A DNA stretch of 14,383 nt from Bacillota bacterium (lineage in GTDB: Bacteria; Bacillota; Clostridia; Peptostreptococcales; Anaerovoracaceae). Positions 7,268-13,447 of this stretch are shown one piece after another (the first letter of the stretch is position 1; every line of letters starts with the position of its first letter). A program made the position numbers and the translations under genes. The DNA lies in the NCBI GenBank assembly GCA_017619985.1, contig JAFZRG010000057.1, positions 1-14,383 of the forward strand. Direction: 5' to 3'. A model generated the notes under the pieces. The model made no database searches. It was not told where the DNA came from and saw only the letters and a list, made by a program, of their open reading frames with translations.

Positions 7268-7492
7268 ATGACGTTTCTTGAGAGAAGAGCATTAAAGAAG
7301 GCAAAACAGAAGAAAAAGGCCCGCAGAAAGAAGATCATGAAGGCGTGCGGCACCGTTCTGAAGGTGCTGGGCGCGGTCACGGGCGTGCTGTTCATCGTGT
7401 ACTTCTGGAACCTGGATCAGAAACTTCTGGGCTGGTCCTACGTTCAGGTGAACAAGATCTTCGACCGCAAGGAAGCGGACATCAAGTTCTGA
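7268..7492 (+). CDS. Small single-pass membrane protein, paralogue B
   Basis: A 74-aa protein of unknown function. Residues 1-25 are strongly basic (about a dozen Lys/Arg). One hydrophobic helix follows at about 26-46, then a tail with NLDQKLLG and a charged end. The positive N-terminus predicts that end stays in the cytosol. It shares the GAV-x3-LF helix segment and the [DN]LD-x-K-x-L motif with the 67-aa protein at 314-517. AAAGGAG at 7254-7260 gives a normal start. It follows the activator gene by 12 bases and precedes the acetyl-CoA-synthase-like gene by one base. The long basic head is absent from paralogue A, so the two may bind different partners. Recurrence beside two dehydratase modules makes it more than a chance ORF. 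Confidence 0.8.
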   Translation: MTFLERRALKKAKQKKKARRKKIMKACGTVLKVLGAVTGVLFIVYFWNLDQKLLGWSYVQVNKIFDRKEADIKF

Positions 7493-7493
7493 T

Positions 7494-8231
7494 ATGCAGC
7501 TGTACGATTCCATCATCCGGGAAACGTTCGGACTGTTGTCCGGCCGGCCTGCCAGAAGCTATGCGTATTCGCAGAGCAGGGCCTGGAAGGACAGCGGTGC
7601 GAGCGAGCTCGTGATGCAGCGCGACGCAGCGTACGAACTGGGCGGCGACGACAAGCCTGCCGTCAATTTCTCCTGCGTCACAGGCGATGCGTCCCTCGTG
7701 GAGAAGGACGAGATCGTCGTCATCGGAAAGGACCTCGGGGAGATCGGTTCTTCCGTTCCCTTTGCCCGTCTGGCGTTCGTCCTCATCGACGACATCAAGG
7801 TGGAGGAGGGAGACACGGAGCCGCTGTTCCGGGCCATCCAGGACATCGATTTCGTGAAGTACCACGTGTTCCCGGAAGGCTACATGGTGCGCACGTCGGC
7901 GGAGAACAACCGCGAGCAGGTGCGCATCAGCAAGAAGGCGAAGGCGGCCGGCATCAGTTTCGAGCGCGTCGGGTGCGACTACATCGCGCAGTACAAGCGT
8001 GACCCGAACATCCGCGCGGTCAAACTCGTCTTCCTCACCGATCCTGCGGTCGACTATAAAAAGCTGGCGCAGGACGCGAAGACGGTGCACGACATCACAC
8101 TGACGCTTTCGAAGATCCTGGAAGGCATGCCGACAGACTGCAATTCCTGCAATCTCAAGCCGATCTGCGACGAAGTGGAAGGCATGAAGGAACTGCATTT
8201 CGGACAGAACAAGCCTGAATTCAGAAGTTAA
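7494..8231 (+). CDS. Stand-alone acetyl-CoA synthase-like (CdhC/AcsB middle domain) protein
   Basis: A 245-aa protein resembling the middle part of the acetyl-CoA synthase beta subunit. Matching landmarks are DEIVVIGKDLGEIGSS (72-87; DDIVVIGPD...GSS in AcsB), REQVRISKKAKAAGISF (140-156; the NWLRVSKDAVAKGFRF region of AcsB), a YIAQYK segment near 163, and KLVFLTD (177-183; QVTIFTD in AcsB). Full AcsB then continues into the A-cluster domain that binds a Ni-Ni-[4Fe-4S] centre through CX2C and later cysteines. This protein instead ends with Cys216-X2-Cys219-X5-Cys225 and about 20 more residues, so it cannot form the complete A-cluster alone. It may bind an Fe-S cluster or a different metal. AcsB landmarks are recalled, not searched. 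The ATG lies one base after the previous stop, implying coupled translation. A CooC/AcsF-like ATPase in the same operon fits a metal-bound product. Confidence 0.78.
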   Translation: MQLYDSIIRETFGLLSGRPARSYAYSQSRAWKDSGASELVMQRDAAYELGGDDKPAVNFSCVTGDASLVEKDEIVVIGKDLGEIGSSVPFARLAFVLIDDIKVEEGDTEPLFRAIQDIDFVKYHVFPEGYMVRTSAENNREQVRISKKAKAAGISFERVGCDYIAQYKRDPNIRAVKLVFLTDPAVDYKKLAQDAKTVHDITLTLSKILEGMPTDCNSCNLKPICDEVEGMKELHFGQNKPEFRS

Positions 8232-8242
8232 GGAGAAAATCA

Positions 8243-10306
8243 ATGGATAAGAAATACGAAGCCCTGTTTACGCCGTGGAAGATCGGCAATGTGGAGATCA
8301 AAAACAGGATCGTCCAGCCGTCCATGGGCGGAACGTCCCTGTTCGGCTGGCTGGAGCCCTGCCACTTCGACAGAGAAGCCGCTTACCACATCCTGAACCG
8401 CGCGCAGAACAACGTGGGCCTGGTGCTGCCGGGCATGCAGTGCGTGCGCGACACCATGGGCAAGCGCTGGCTGCACACGAACAAGCAGATGTTCAAGGAT
8501 CTGGCCAAGTGGATGCCTGAATTCAGCGCGACCGGTTCCAAGCTGTTCGTACAGCTGGCAGGCGGCTTCGGCCGTTCTATGGCTATCAACCAGATGATGG
8601 TCGATATGCTGGAAAAGCCCGCGTTCGGCAAGGTCGCGAAGCCTTTCCTGGACGTGGAATACTGCTGCGCCTCCGCGTCGGAGACGCCGAACCGCTGGTA
8701 TCCGTCCCTGAAGTCTCGTCCGATGACCCTGGACGAGATCCACGAGATGGTCGACGCGTTCGGAAAGACCGCTTATCTGCTGCAGCAGGCAGGCGTGGAC
8801 GGCGTCGAGATCCACGCGGTGCACGAAGGCTATCTGCTCGACCAGTTCACGATCGCGAACTGGAACTACCGCACCGACGAGTACGGCGGGTCCTTCGAGA
8901 ACCGCTACCGCTTCCCGGTGGAGATCGTCCAGGCGATCAAGAAGCAGTGCGGAGACGATTTCCCCGTATCCCTGCGCTACTCCGTCGTTTCCAAGACGAA
9001 GGGCTTCGGCGAAGGCGCCGTTCCCGGCGAGGAGTTCGAGGAGTTTGGCCGCGACATGGAAGAATCCGAAAAGGCCATCAAGTACCTCGAAGAGGCGGGA
9101 TACGACATGTTCAACTGCGACAACGGCACGTACGACGCCTGGTACTGGGCGCATCCGCCGGTATACATGCCGCAGAACTGCAACCTGCCCGAAGTCGAGC
9201 ACATCAAGAACTTCACGACGAAGCCCGTCGTCTGCGCAGGCAAGATGACCATGGACGTCGCGGCGGAAGAGATCGCTGCCGGCAGACTGGACGCCGTGGG
9301 CGTCGCCCGTCAGAACCTCGTCGACCCCGAATGGGTCAACAAGCTGATGGAAGGCAGGGAAGAGGAGATCAAGCCCTGCATCAACTGCCACAACGCCTGT
9401 TTCTCGTTCAGCAAGTCCAAGAGCACGCCGAACATGCAGAGCCTCGACGACTCCCTGCATCTCGCGCGCTGTGCGCTGAATCCGACGACGATGCAGCACA
9501 ACAAGTACAAGATCGTGCCGACGAAGCATCCGAAGAAGGTCGCGATCATCGGCGGCGGTATCGGCGGCATGGAGGCTGCGCTCGTGCTGCACAAGAGAGG
9601 CCACGAGCCTGTGATCTTCGAGAAGAGCGACAAGCTGGGCGGTATGTACATCTACGCGTCCGAAATGTCCTTCAAGGAAGCCGACAAGGCGCTGCTGAAG
9701 TGGTATGAGCGCGAGCTGGACAAGGCCGGCATCGAAGTGCGCTACAACATGGAGATCAACGCGCCGCAGACGCTCAGAAGAGAATTCGACGAAGTGCTGG
9801 TCGCGACCGGCGCGGCGCCGAAGACCCTGCCCGTCAAGGGATTCCACAAGTGCCTCACCTTCAAGCAGCTGCTGCTGAAGGAAGTCGACGCCGGCGATAA
9901 GATCGTGTTCTTCGGCGGCGGCCAGTCCTCCTGCGAAGCGGCTTACGAGATGGTACTGCAGGGCAAGCATCCCATGATCGTGGAATTCGCGGACGACCTC
10001 ATCGTCACGCCGGGCACCTGCCTCGCGAACAGCTCGTTCCTCAGAGACATGCTGAAGTTCAAGAACGTGCCTGTCTATCTGGAACACACCATCACCGAGA
10101 TCGGCGACGGCTACGTGATGGTCAAGCCGAACGACGGCGGCGAAGCCTTTAAACTGGAATGCGACAGCGTCGTTTCCGGCATCGGTTTCGTGCCCGCGCC
10201 GATCGCAGCCGACGACAAGAAGGTCAAGCGCATCGGCACCTGCGAGAAGTGGGGCAACCTGCGCGACGTCATCTGGTCCGCCTGGGACGTCTGCATGAAG
10301 ATCTGA
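8243..10306 (+). CDS. Old Yellow Enzyme-type FMN/Fe-S/FAD reductase (enoate or 2,4-dienoyl-CoA reductase-like)
   Basis: A 687-aa two-part flavoenzyme. Residues 1-370 form the FMN-binding TIM barrel, starting with FTPWKIGNVEIKNRI and containing HAVHEGYLLDQF (191-202) and the RTDEYGGSFENRYRF segment (210-224). An Fe-S site follows: Cys379-X2-Cys382-X3-Cys386 and Cys410. Residues 431 to the end form the FAD/NAD(P)H part, with a Rossmann GGGIGGMEAA near 437 and an ATGA segment near 600. FadH, enoate reductases and bile-acid BaiCD/BaiH share this plan and reduce C=C bonds with NAD(P)H. Two details differ from FadH: one extra residue in the HAVHEGY loop, as I recall for BaiH-like members, and a wider gap before the last Fe-S cysteine. 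AGGAG at 8231-8235 gives the start. It may reduce a product of the dehydratase-type enzymes or pass electrons to them. Confidence 0.92.
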   Translation: MDKKYEALFTPWKIGNVEIKNRIVQPSMGGTSLFGWLEPCHFDREAAYHILNRAQNNVGLVLPGMQCVRDTMGKRWLHTNKQMFKDLAKWMPEFSATGSKLFVQLAGGFGRSMAINQMMVDMLEKPAFGKVAKPFLDVEYCCASASETPNRWYPSLKSRPMTLDEIHEMVDAFGKTAYLLQQAGVDGVEIHAVHEGYLLDQFTIANWNYRTDEYGGSFENRYRFPVEIVQAIKKQCGDDFPVSLRYSVVSKTKGFGEGAVPGEEFEEFGRDMEESEKAIKYLEEAGYDMFNCDNGTYDAWYWAHPPVYMPQNCNLPEVEHIKNFTTKPVVCAGKMTMDVAAEEIAAGRLDAVGVARQNLVDPEWVNKLMEGREEEIKPCINCHNACFSFSKSKSTPNMQSLDDSLHLARCALNPTTMQHNKYKIVPTKHPKKVAIIGGGIGGMEAALVLHKRGHEPVIFEKSDKLGGMYIYASEMSFKEADKALLKWYERELDKAGIEVRYNMEINAPQTLRREFDEVLVATGAAPKTLPVKGFHKCLTFKQLLLKEVDAGDKIVFFGGGQSSCEAAYEMVLQGKHPMIVEFADDLIVTPGTCLANSSFLRDMLKFKNVPVYLEHTITEIGDGYVMVKPNDGGEAFKLECDSVVSGIGFVPAPIAADDKKVKRIGTCEKWGNLRDVIWSAWDVCMKI

Positions 10307-10310
10307 TCCT

Positions 10311-11606
10311 ATGAATATCCTCATCCTGAACGGATCGCCGAAAGGCGAGAACAGCGTCACGCTGCAGACGATGCGGTATATCCGGGAATGTTTTCCGGGT
10401 CACACGTATCGAGAACTGCACGTGGGCCAGCGCATCCGTTCGTTCGAAAAAGACTTTTCCGCTGCGAGAGAATCCCTTCTCGCAGCGGATCTTCTCGTTT
10501 TCTGCTATCCAGTCTACACATTTCTCGTTCCTTCGCAGCTGCACCGCTTTATAGAGCTCATCAAGGAAGACGGCGTCGATCTGCGCGGCAGGTACGCGAC
10601 GCAGCTCAGCACGTCGAAGCATTTCTACGATACGACGGCGCATGAGTTCATCCGGCAGAACTGCGAAGATCTGGGCCTTCACTTTATTCCAGGGCTTTCC
10701 GCGGACATGGAAGACCTGCTGAAGGAGAAAGGGCAGAGAGAAGCGGAAAGCTTCTTCCGCCACGTGCTCTGGGCGGCAGGGGACGCGTCGGTGAAGGCGC
10801 CTGCGACGAAGAAGACGCGACGCATCGCGATCGTCGCGGATCTCGCGGAAGGCACGGAAGAGCTGTCCTGCATGATCGAACGCTTCCGGGAAGCTTGTCC
10901 GTATTCCTGCGACATCGTGGACCTGCGGCAGTTTCCGTTCGCCGGAGGCTGTCTGGGGTGCTTTCACTGTGCTTCCGACGGAACGTGCGTATATAAGGAC
11001 GGATTCGACGAATTTCTGCGCAAAAACATCCAGACGGCGGACGCGACAGTCTACGCGTTCGCGGTGAAAGACCATTCCATGGGTTACAGAATGAAGATGT
11101 ACGACGACCGGCAGTTCTGCAACGGCCACCGTACCGTGACCATGGGAAAACCTGTCGGATACCTCATCCAGGGCGATCTCGAACGCGAACCGAACCTGCG
11201 GCAGCTCATCGAAGCGCGGGCACAGGTCGGCGGAAATCATCTGGCGGGCGTCGTCTGCAGCGGAGACGGATCGGAAACTGCGGTCGAACAGCTTTCCGCG
11301 GAACTCGTCTATGCGGTCGAGACGGATTTCCAGCAGCCGGCCAACTTCTACGGCGTCGGCGGCATGAAGATCTTCCGCGACCTCATCTATCAGATGCAGG
11401 GCCTGATGAAGGAAGACCACCGGTTCTACAAGGAGCACGGTTTCTACGATTTTCCGCAGAAGAAAAAAGGCACCATCCTGGGTATGTACCTGGTCGGCGC
11501 CATGATGAACAATAAGAAACTGAGCAAAAAGATCGGATCGAACATGACGAAAGGCATGCTGATGCCGTACGAAAAGGTGCTGGAGAAGGTCAGAAAGAAG
11601 CGCTGA
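10311..11606 (+). CDS. Double flavodoxin-fold NAD(P)H-dependent oxidoreductase with cysteine cluster
   Basis: A 431-aa protein that reads as two flavodoxin-like domains in tandem. Domain 1 (about 1-155) begins MNILILNGSPKGENSVT, the FMN phosphate loop of NADPH-dependent FMN reductases, and has VFCYPVYTFLVPSQL near 63-77. Domain 2 (about 170-330) begins RRIAIVADLAEGTEE, with no Gly-Ser-Pro loop, but carries Cys214-X2-Cys217-X2-Cys220-X5-Cys226, as in iron-sulfur flavoproteins. The last 100 residues are lysine-rich and include a moderately hydrophobic GMYLVGAMM stretch. Single-domain relatives are near 180-250 aa, so this looks like a duplication or fusion in which one half keeps flavin and the other keeps the cysteines. 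It begins 4 bases after the reductase gene and is last in the operon, suggesting a redox partner of that enzyme or of the activator. Confidence 0.8.
   Translation: MNILILNGSPKGENSVTLQTMRYIRECFPGHTYRELHVGQRIRSFEKDFSAARESLLAADLLVFCYPVYTFLVPSQLHRFIELIKEDGVDLRGRYATQLSTSKHFYDTTAHEFIRQNCEDLGLHFIPGLSADMEDLLKEKGQREAESFFRHVLWAAGDASVKAPATKKTRRIAIVADLAEGTEELSCMIERFREACPYSCDIVDLRQFPFAGGCLGCFHCASDGTCVYKDGFDEFLRKNIQTADATVYAFAVKDHSMGYRMKMYDDRQFCNGHRTVTMGKPVGYLIQGDLEREPNLRQLIEARAQVGGNHLAGVVCSGDGSETAVEQLSAELVYAVETDFQQPANFYGVGGMKIFRDLIYQMQGLMKEDHRFYKEHGFYDFPQKKKGTILGMYLVGAMMNNKKLSKKIGSNMTKGMLMPYEKVLEKVRKKR
10458..10489 (+). repeat. Perfect 12-bp inverted repeat inside the flavodoxin-fold gene
   Basis: Bases 10458-10469 pair perfectly with 10478-10489. 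A further G-U pair leaves a six-base loop (10471-10476). The stem is followed by a pyrimidine-rich tract with TTTT at 10498-10501. It lies about 50 codons into the coding sequence and encodes an Ala/Leu-rich helix. It could act as a pause or attenuation site, or be a by-product of codon choice. Confidence 0.6.
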
Positions 11607-12795
11607 AGCGCCCGTATTCCTGACCCATCAGAAGATGTTTTCCGGGTTCTGCCGTCAGGCGGAATCCGGCTTTTTTCTGGAAGATCATGACGATGTCGGA
11701 TCCGCCGAATTTGAACATCCCCAGAAGATCGCCCCTGCGGACGGATGCGCCGGGCTGCACGCTCTCTTTGAAATTGACAGAAGAGACCTGGCACATGCCG
11801 ACGGGCACGACCGCCGCGAGGCCGGACGTTCCCATGTCGACGATAACGTATCCGCGCGTTTCGATGGACTGCCACCCGTACAGATCGCTGTAGCTCTGAT
11901 GGTAGAAGCCTTCGTCCTCATACCAGCGGATGACCCCGCCGGGCGCGTCCGCGCCCGGCACCAGCGCCCGCTCCAGCACGGTGCCGGAGACCGGGAAGTG
12001 GTACCGGTGGTAATCGTTGATGTCCAGGAACGTGTGGGTCAGAAAACCGCCCGCGAAAGCGTCCGCGTAGCGGCTGCCGTACAGCAGATCCGGGATGCCG
12101 CTCAGCGACGTCGTTTTGACCGGGATCCCGCCGCCTTCTTTCTCCGCCTCGCCCAGGATGACGCGGCTGTTTTCATCGATCCGCCACAGCCCCTGCGGGA
12201 CGGCGTCTGTGGGGGATACGACCACGCTTTCGTCTTCCGGAGAAGCGACGGGGCGGACGGAAGGATCGCGCAGAGCGCGCGTAAAGAAATCATTGAACGT
12301 ACGCCAGTTCTTTGGATCTTCATATGTGCCGTCATCCAGATGAAAGTCCGGATTCGCCAGCGCGTTGCGATAGTATTCTTCGCTCCAGGAATCCTGCGTA
12401 TCGAGAAACTGCCCGCAGACGGCCACAAAGCGGTTCATCCAGCTGCGGAACGGTTCGTGATACATCAGGGAAGGATGGTAATAGCCGAGGCCTTCCAGCT
12501 CTTCGAGCGGCTGGTCTCCGATGAAATAAAAGCATCCCATGCCCTGGTCGATGCGCCAGTACAGGGAACTGTAGCGTCCGGAAGGATTGACGGCCCAGGG
12601 CAGGGCGGCAGACACACGGTCGACGAACGCAAAGTACTCCTCCAGAGTCTGGGACGGATTGGTGTCGCGGTTGGGATTCGCGGCCGCCGCCTTCGCGATG
12701 GCGCGTTCGAGCAGCTGCTTTAAGGCTGGGTCGCGTTCGAGCAGCTCTATGAGTTCGTCCGTGATGGGCGCGTGCTTTGTGCGGATGTCTGTCAT
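11590..12795 (-). CDS. Phosphatidylserine decarboxylase family protein, long PsiD-like form
   Basis: A 401-aa pyruvoyl-dependent decarboxylase family protein. An N-terminal part of about 165 residues, with YWRIDQGMGCFYF and a TFNDFFTRAL segment, precedes the catalytic domain. That domain has SPTDA (194-198, candidate Asp197), DINDYHRYHFPVSG (258-271, candidate His263 or His266) and FGGSD, where self-cleavage between Gly and Ser366 would leave a pyruvoyl cofactor on a 36-residue alpha chain. Classic bacterial Psd is shorter and uses LGST. The long N-terminal part recalls fungal PsiD, which decarboxylates tryptophan, so a soluble amino-acid or amine role competes with lipid synthesis. No membrane helix is evident. 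ATG 12795 is chosen because GAGG lies 8 bases upstream; an ATG at 12837 lacks a site and overlaps the putative -10. Its end overlaps the convergent flavodoxin-fold gene by 17 bases. Confidence 0.88.
   Translation of the reverse strand: MTDIRTKHAPITDELIELLERDPALKQLLERAIAKAAAANPNRDTNPSQTLEEYFAFVDRVSAALPWAVNPSGRYSSLYWRIDQGMGCFYFIGDQPLEELEGLGYYHPSLMYHEPFRSWMNRFVAVCGQFLDTQDSWSEEYYRNALANPDFHLDDGTYEDPKNWRTFNDFFTRALRDPSVRPVASPEDESVVVSPTDAVPQGLWRIDENSRVILGEAEKEGGGIPVKTTSLSGIPDLLYGSRYADAFAGGFLTHTFLDINDYHRYHFPVSGTVLERALVPGADAPGGVIRWYEDEGFYHQSYSDLYGWQSIETRGYVIVDMGTSGLAAVVPVGMCQVSSVNFKESVQPGASVRRGDLLGMFKFGGSDIVMIFQKKAGFRLTAEPGKHLLMGQEYGRFSASF
11642..11676 (+). terminator. Intrinsic terminator of the dehydratase-type operon
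   Basis: Bases 11642-11653 pair with 11658-11669 across all 12 positions, including two G-U pairs, around a GTCA loop. C and six T follow at 11671-11676. It lies 35 bases past the stop of the flavodoxin-fold gene, on the + strand. It is inside the 3' coding part of the opposite-strand decarboxylase gene. The T-run reads as lysine codons AAAAAA on that strand, so it does not terminate the minus-strand transcript. Confidence 0.85.
11938..11959. repeat. 22-bp GC-only palindrome inside the decarboxylase gene
   Basis: Ten bases at 11938-11947 are the exact reverse complement of 11950-11959 with only TC between. Every base of the arms is G or C. It encodes a Pro-Gly-Ala-Asp-Ala-Pro-Gly loop in the decarboxylase. 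It can form a nine-pair hairpin on either strand. A coding-sequence coincidence is the simplest view. Confidence 0.6.
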
Positions 12796-12803
12796 GGGAA
12801 ATA

Positions 12804-12807
12804 CCTC
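12804..12807 (-). promoter_or_regulatory. Ribosome binding site that sets the decarboxylase start
   Basis: On the minus strand AGAGG precedes ATG 12795 by 8 bases. This makes the second in-frame Met, not the upstream ATG at 12837, the probable start. Confidence 0.65.
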
Positions 12808-12832
12808 TGTCGTTGCTGTATCGGTCACTGTA

Positions 12833-12838
12833 ATCATA
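12833..12838 (-). promoter_or_regulatory. Possible -10 element for the decarboxylase gene
   Basis: On the minus strand the hexamer reads TATGAT, close to the TATAAT consensus, and would start RNA about 31 bases before ATG 12795. No good -35 is seen at the right distance, so support is modest. Confidence 0.35.
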
Positions 12839-12861
12839 CACTAAAACGCGGCAAAAGTCTG

Positions 12862-12870
12862 TGGTACAAT
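12862..12870 (+). promoter_or_regulatory. Extended -10 promoter for the cysteine-cluster gene
   Basis: TGG followed by TACAAT forms an extended -10 (TGn then a five-of-six match to TATAAT). No clear -35 lies 16-18 bases upstream, which extended -10 promoters can do without. The expected start point, 6-7 bases downstream, falls on or next to the ATG at 12877. Confidence 0.55.
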
Positions 12871-12876
12871 ACAGAT

Positions 12877-13437
12877 ATGAAGATGATCAGCGAAAGAACT
12901 TACCGGGCGGTCTACCGCCTGCTGGACCGGGTCAGCCCGCTCGATACGGACTGCGGAAAGCTGTGCGGCGCCGCCTGCTGCACGTCCGCCTATGAGGACG
13001 GCGAGGAGATGGGCATCTTCCTGCTGCCTGGAGAGGAAAAACTGCACAGTCCGGAAGACAGCTGGCTCGACTGGTCCGAGGAATCCACGGAGGAGATGGG
13101 CTTTCCGAAATCGTGGCCCGAAAAGGTGCATTTCGTGCACTGCAAGACGCCGCCGCACTGCCCGAGGGAGAAGCGGCCCATCCAGTGCCGCACGTTCCCG
13201 CTCGCGCCGCATCTGAGCGAAGACGGACAGCTGACCCTCGTCTACAACGACCTGGATCTGCCGTACCGCTGCCCGCTCATCGACGAACAGACACCGCTGA
13301 ACGACAGCTTCGTGCAGGCGACGGAGACCGTCTGGAAACATCTGATCCGTGACCCGCGCATCCGCGACCTCGTGCGGGAAGATTCGATCGAAAGGGAGGA
13401 AGCCATCCTGCGCCTGCAGGAGATGCTCGGCTTATAA
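12877..13437 (+). CDS. YkgJ-like cysteine-cluster protein
   Basis: A 186-aa protein with eight cysteines in a pattern like the zinc/iron-chelating YkgJ group. Cys26-X3-Cys30-X3-Cys34-Cys35 lies near the N-terminus. Cys89-X5-Cys95-X8-Cys104 lies in the centre, ending in an RPIQCRTFPLAPH segment typical of the group, and Cys132 follows. The cysteines probably hold a metal or Fe-S cluster. The biological role of this group is mostly undefined, and I assign no reaction. The middle holds an acidic stretch (PEDSWLDWSEESTEE). The frame is open upstream to 12772, but that part is antisense to the decarboxylase 5' end and lies before the promoter, so ATG 12877 (or ATG 12883) is preferred. No ribosome binding site precedes either. 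The amidohydrolase follows 10 bases later, so the two are co-transcribed. Confidence 0.8.
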   Translation: MKMISERTYRAVYRLLDRVSPLDTDCGKLCGAACCTSAYEDGEEMGIFLLPGEEKLHSPEDSWLDWSEESTEEMGFPKSWPEKVHFVHCKTPPHCPREKRPIQCRTFPLAPHLSEDGQLTLVYNDLDLPYRCPLIDEQTPLNDSFVQATETVWKHLIRDPRIRDLVREDSIEREEAILRLQEMLGL

Positions 13438-13447
13438 GGAGAACATT

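Noticed and set aside
7494..8231. Frameshifted or truncated full acetyl-CoA synthase gene
   Set aside because: The gene has its own normal stop, the next gene's ribosome binding site follows at once, and no A-cluster domain is found in other frames downstream, so it appears to be a deliberate short form.
8240..10360. A 706-codon open frame on the minus strand
   Set aside because: It is antisense to the Old Yellow Enzyme gene, has shadow-type composition, and shows no domain.
10269..11438. A 389-codon minus-strand frame opposite the flavodoxin-fold gene
   Set aside because: Shadow composition; the plus-strand protein has clear motifs and fits the operon.
11600..11611. GCGC-TGAA-GCGC mini-hairpin as a terminator for the minus-strand decarboxylase
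   Set aside because: Only four pairs, and the following pyrimidine tract (TTCTTTCT) is broken; too weak to call.
12182..12211. CCACAG / CTGTGG inverted repeat in the decarboxylase gene
   Set aside because: Six pairs over an 18-base spacing is expected by chance in GC-rich coding DNA.
11635..12723. A 362-codon plus-strand frame opposite the decarboxylase
   Set aside because: The minus-strand decarboxylase has catalytic motifs and a ribosome binding site, and the plus-strand frame has neither.
12772..12876. A 35-codon upstream extension of the cysteine-cluster protein
   Set aside because: It would overlap the decarboxylase 5' end, lies upstream of the extended -10, and has no ribosome binding site. 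Its Cys-rich look comes from antisense reading.
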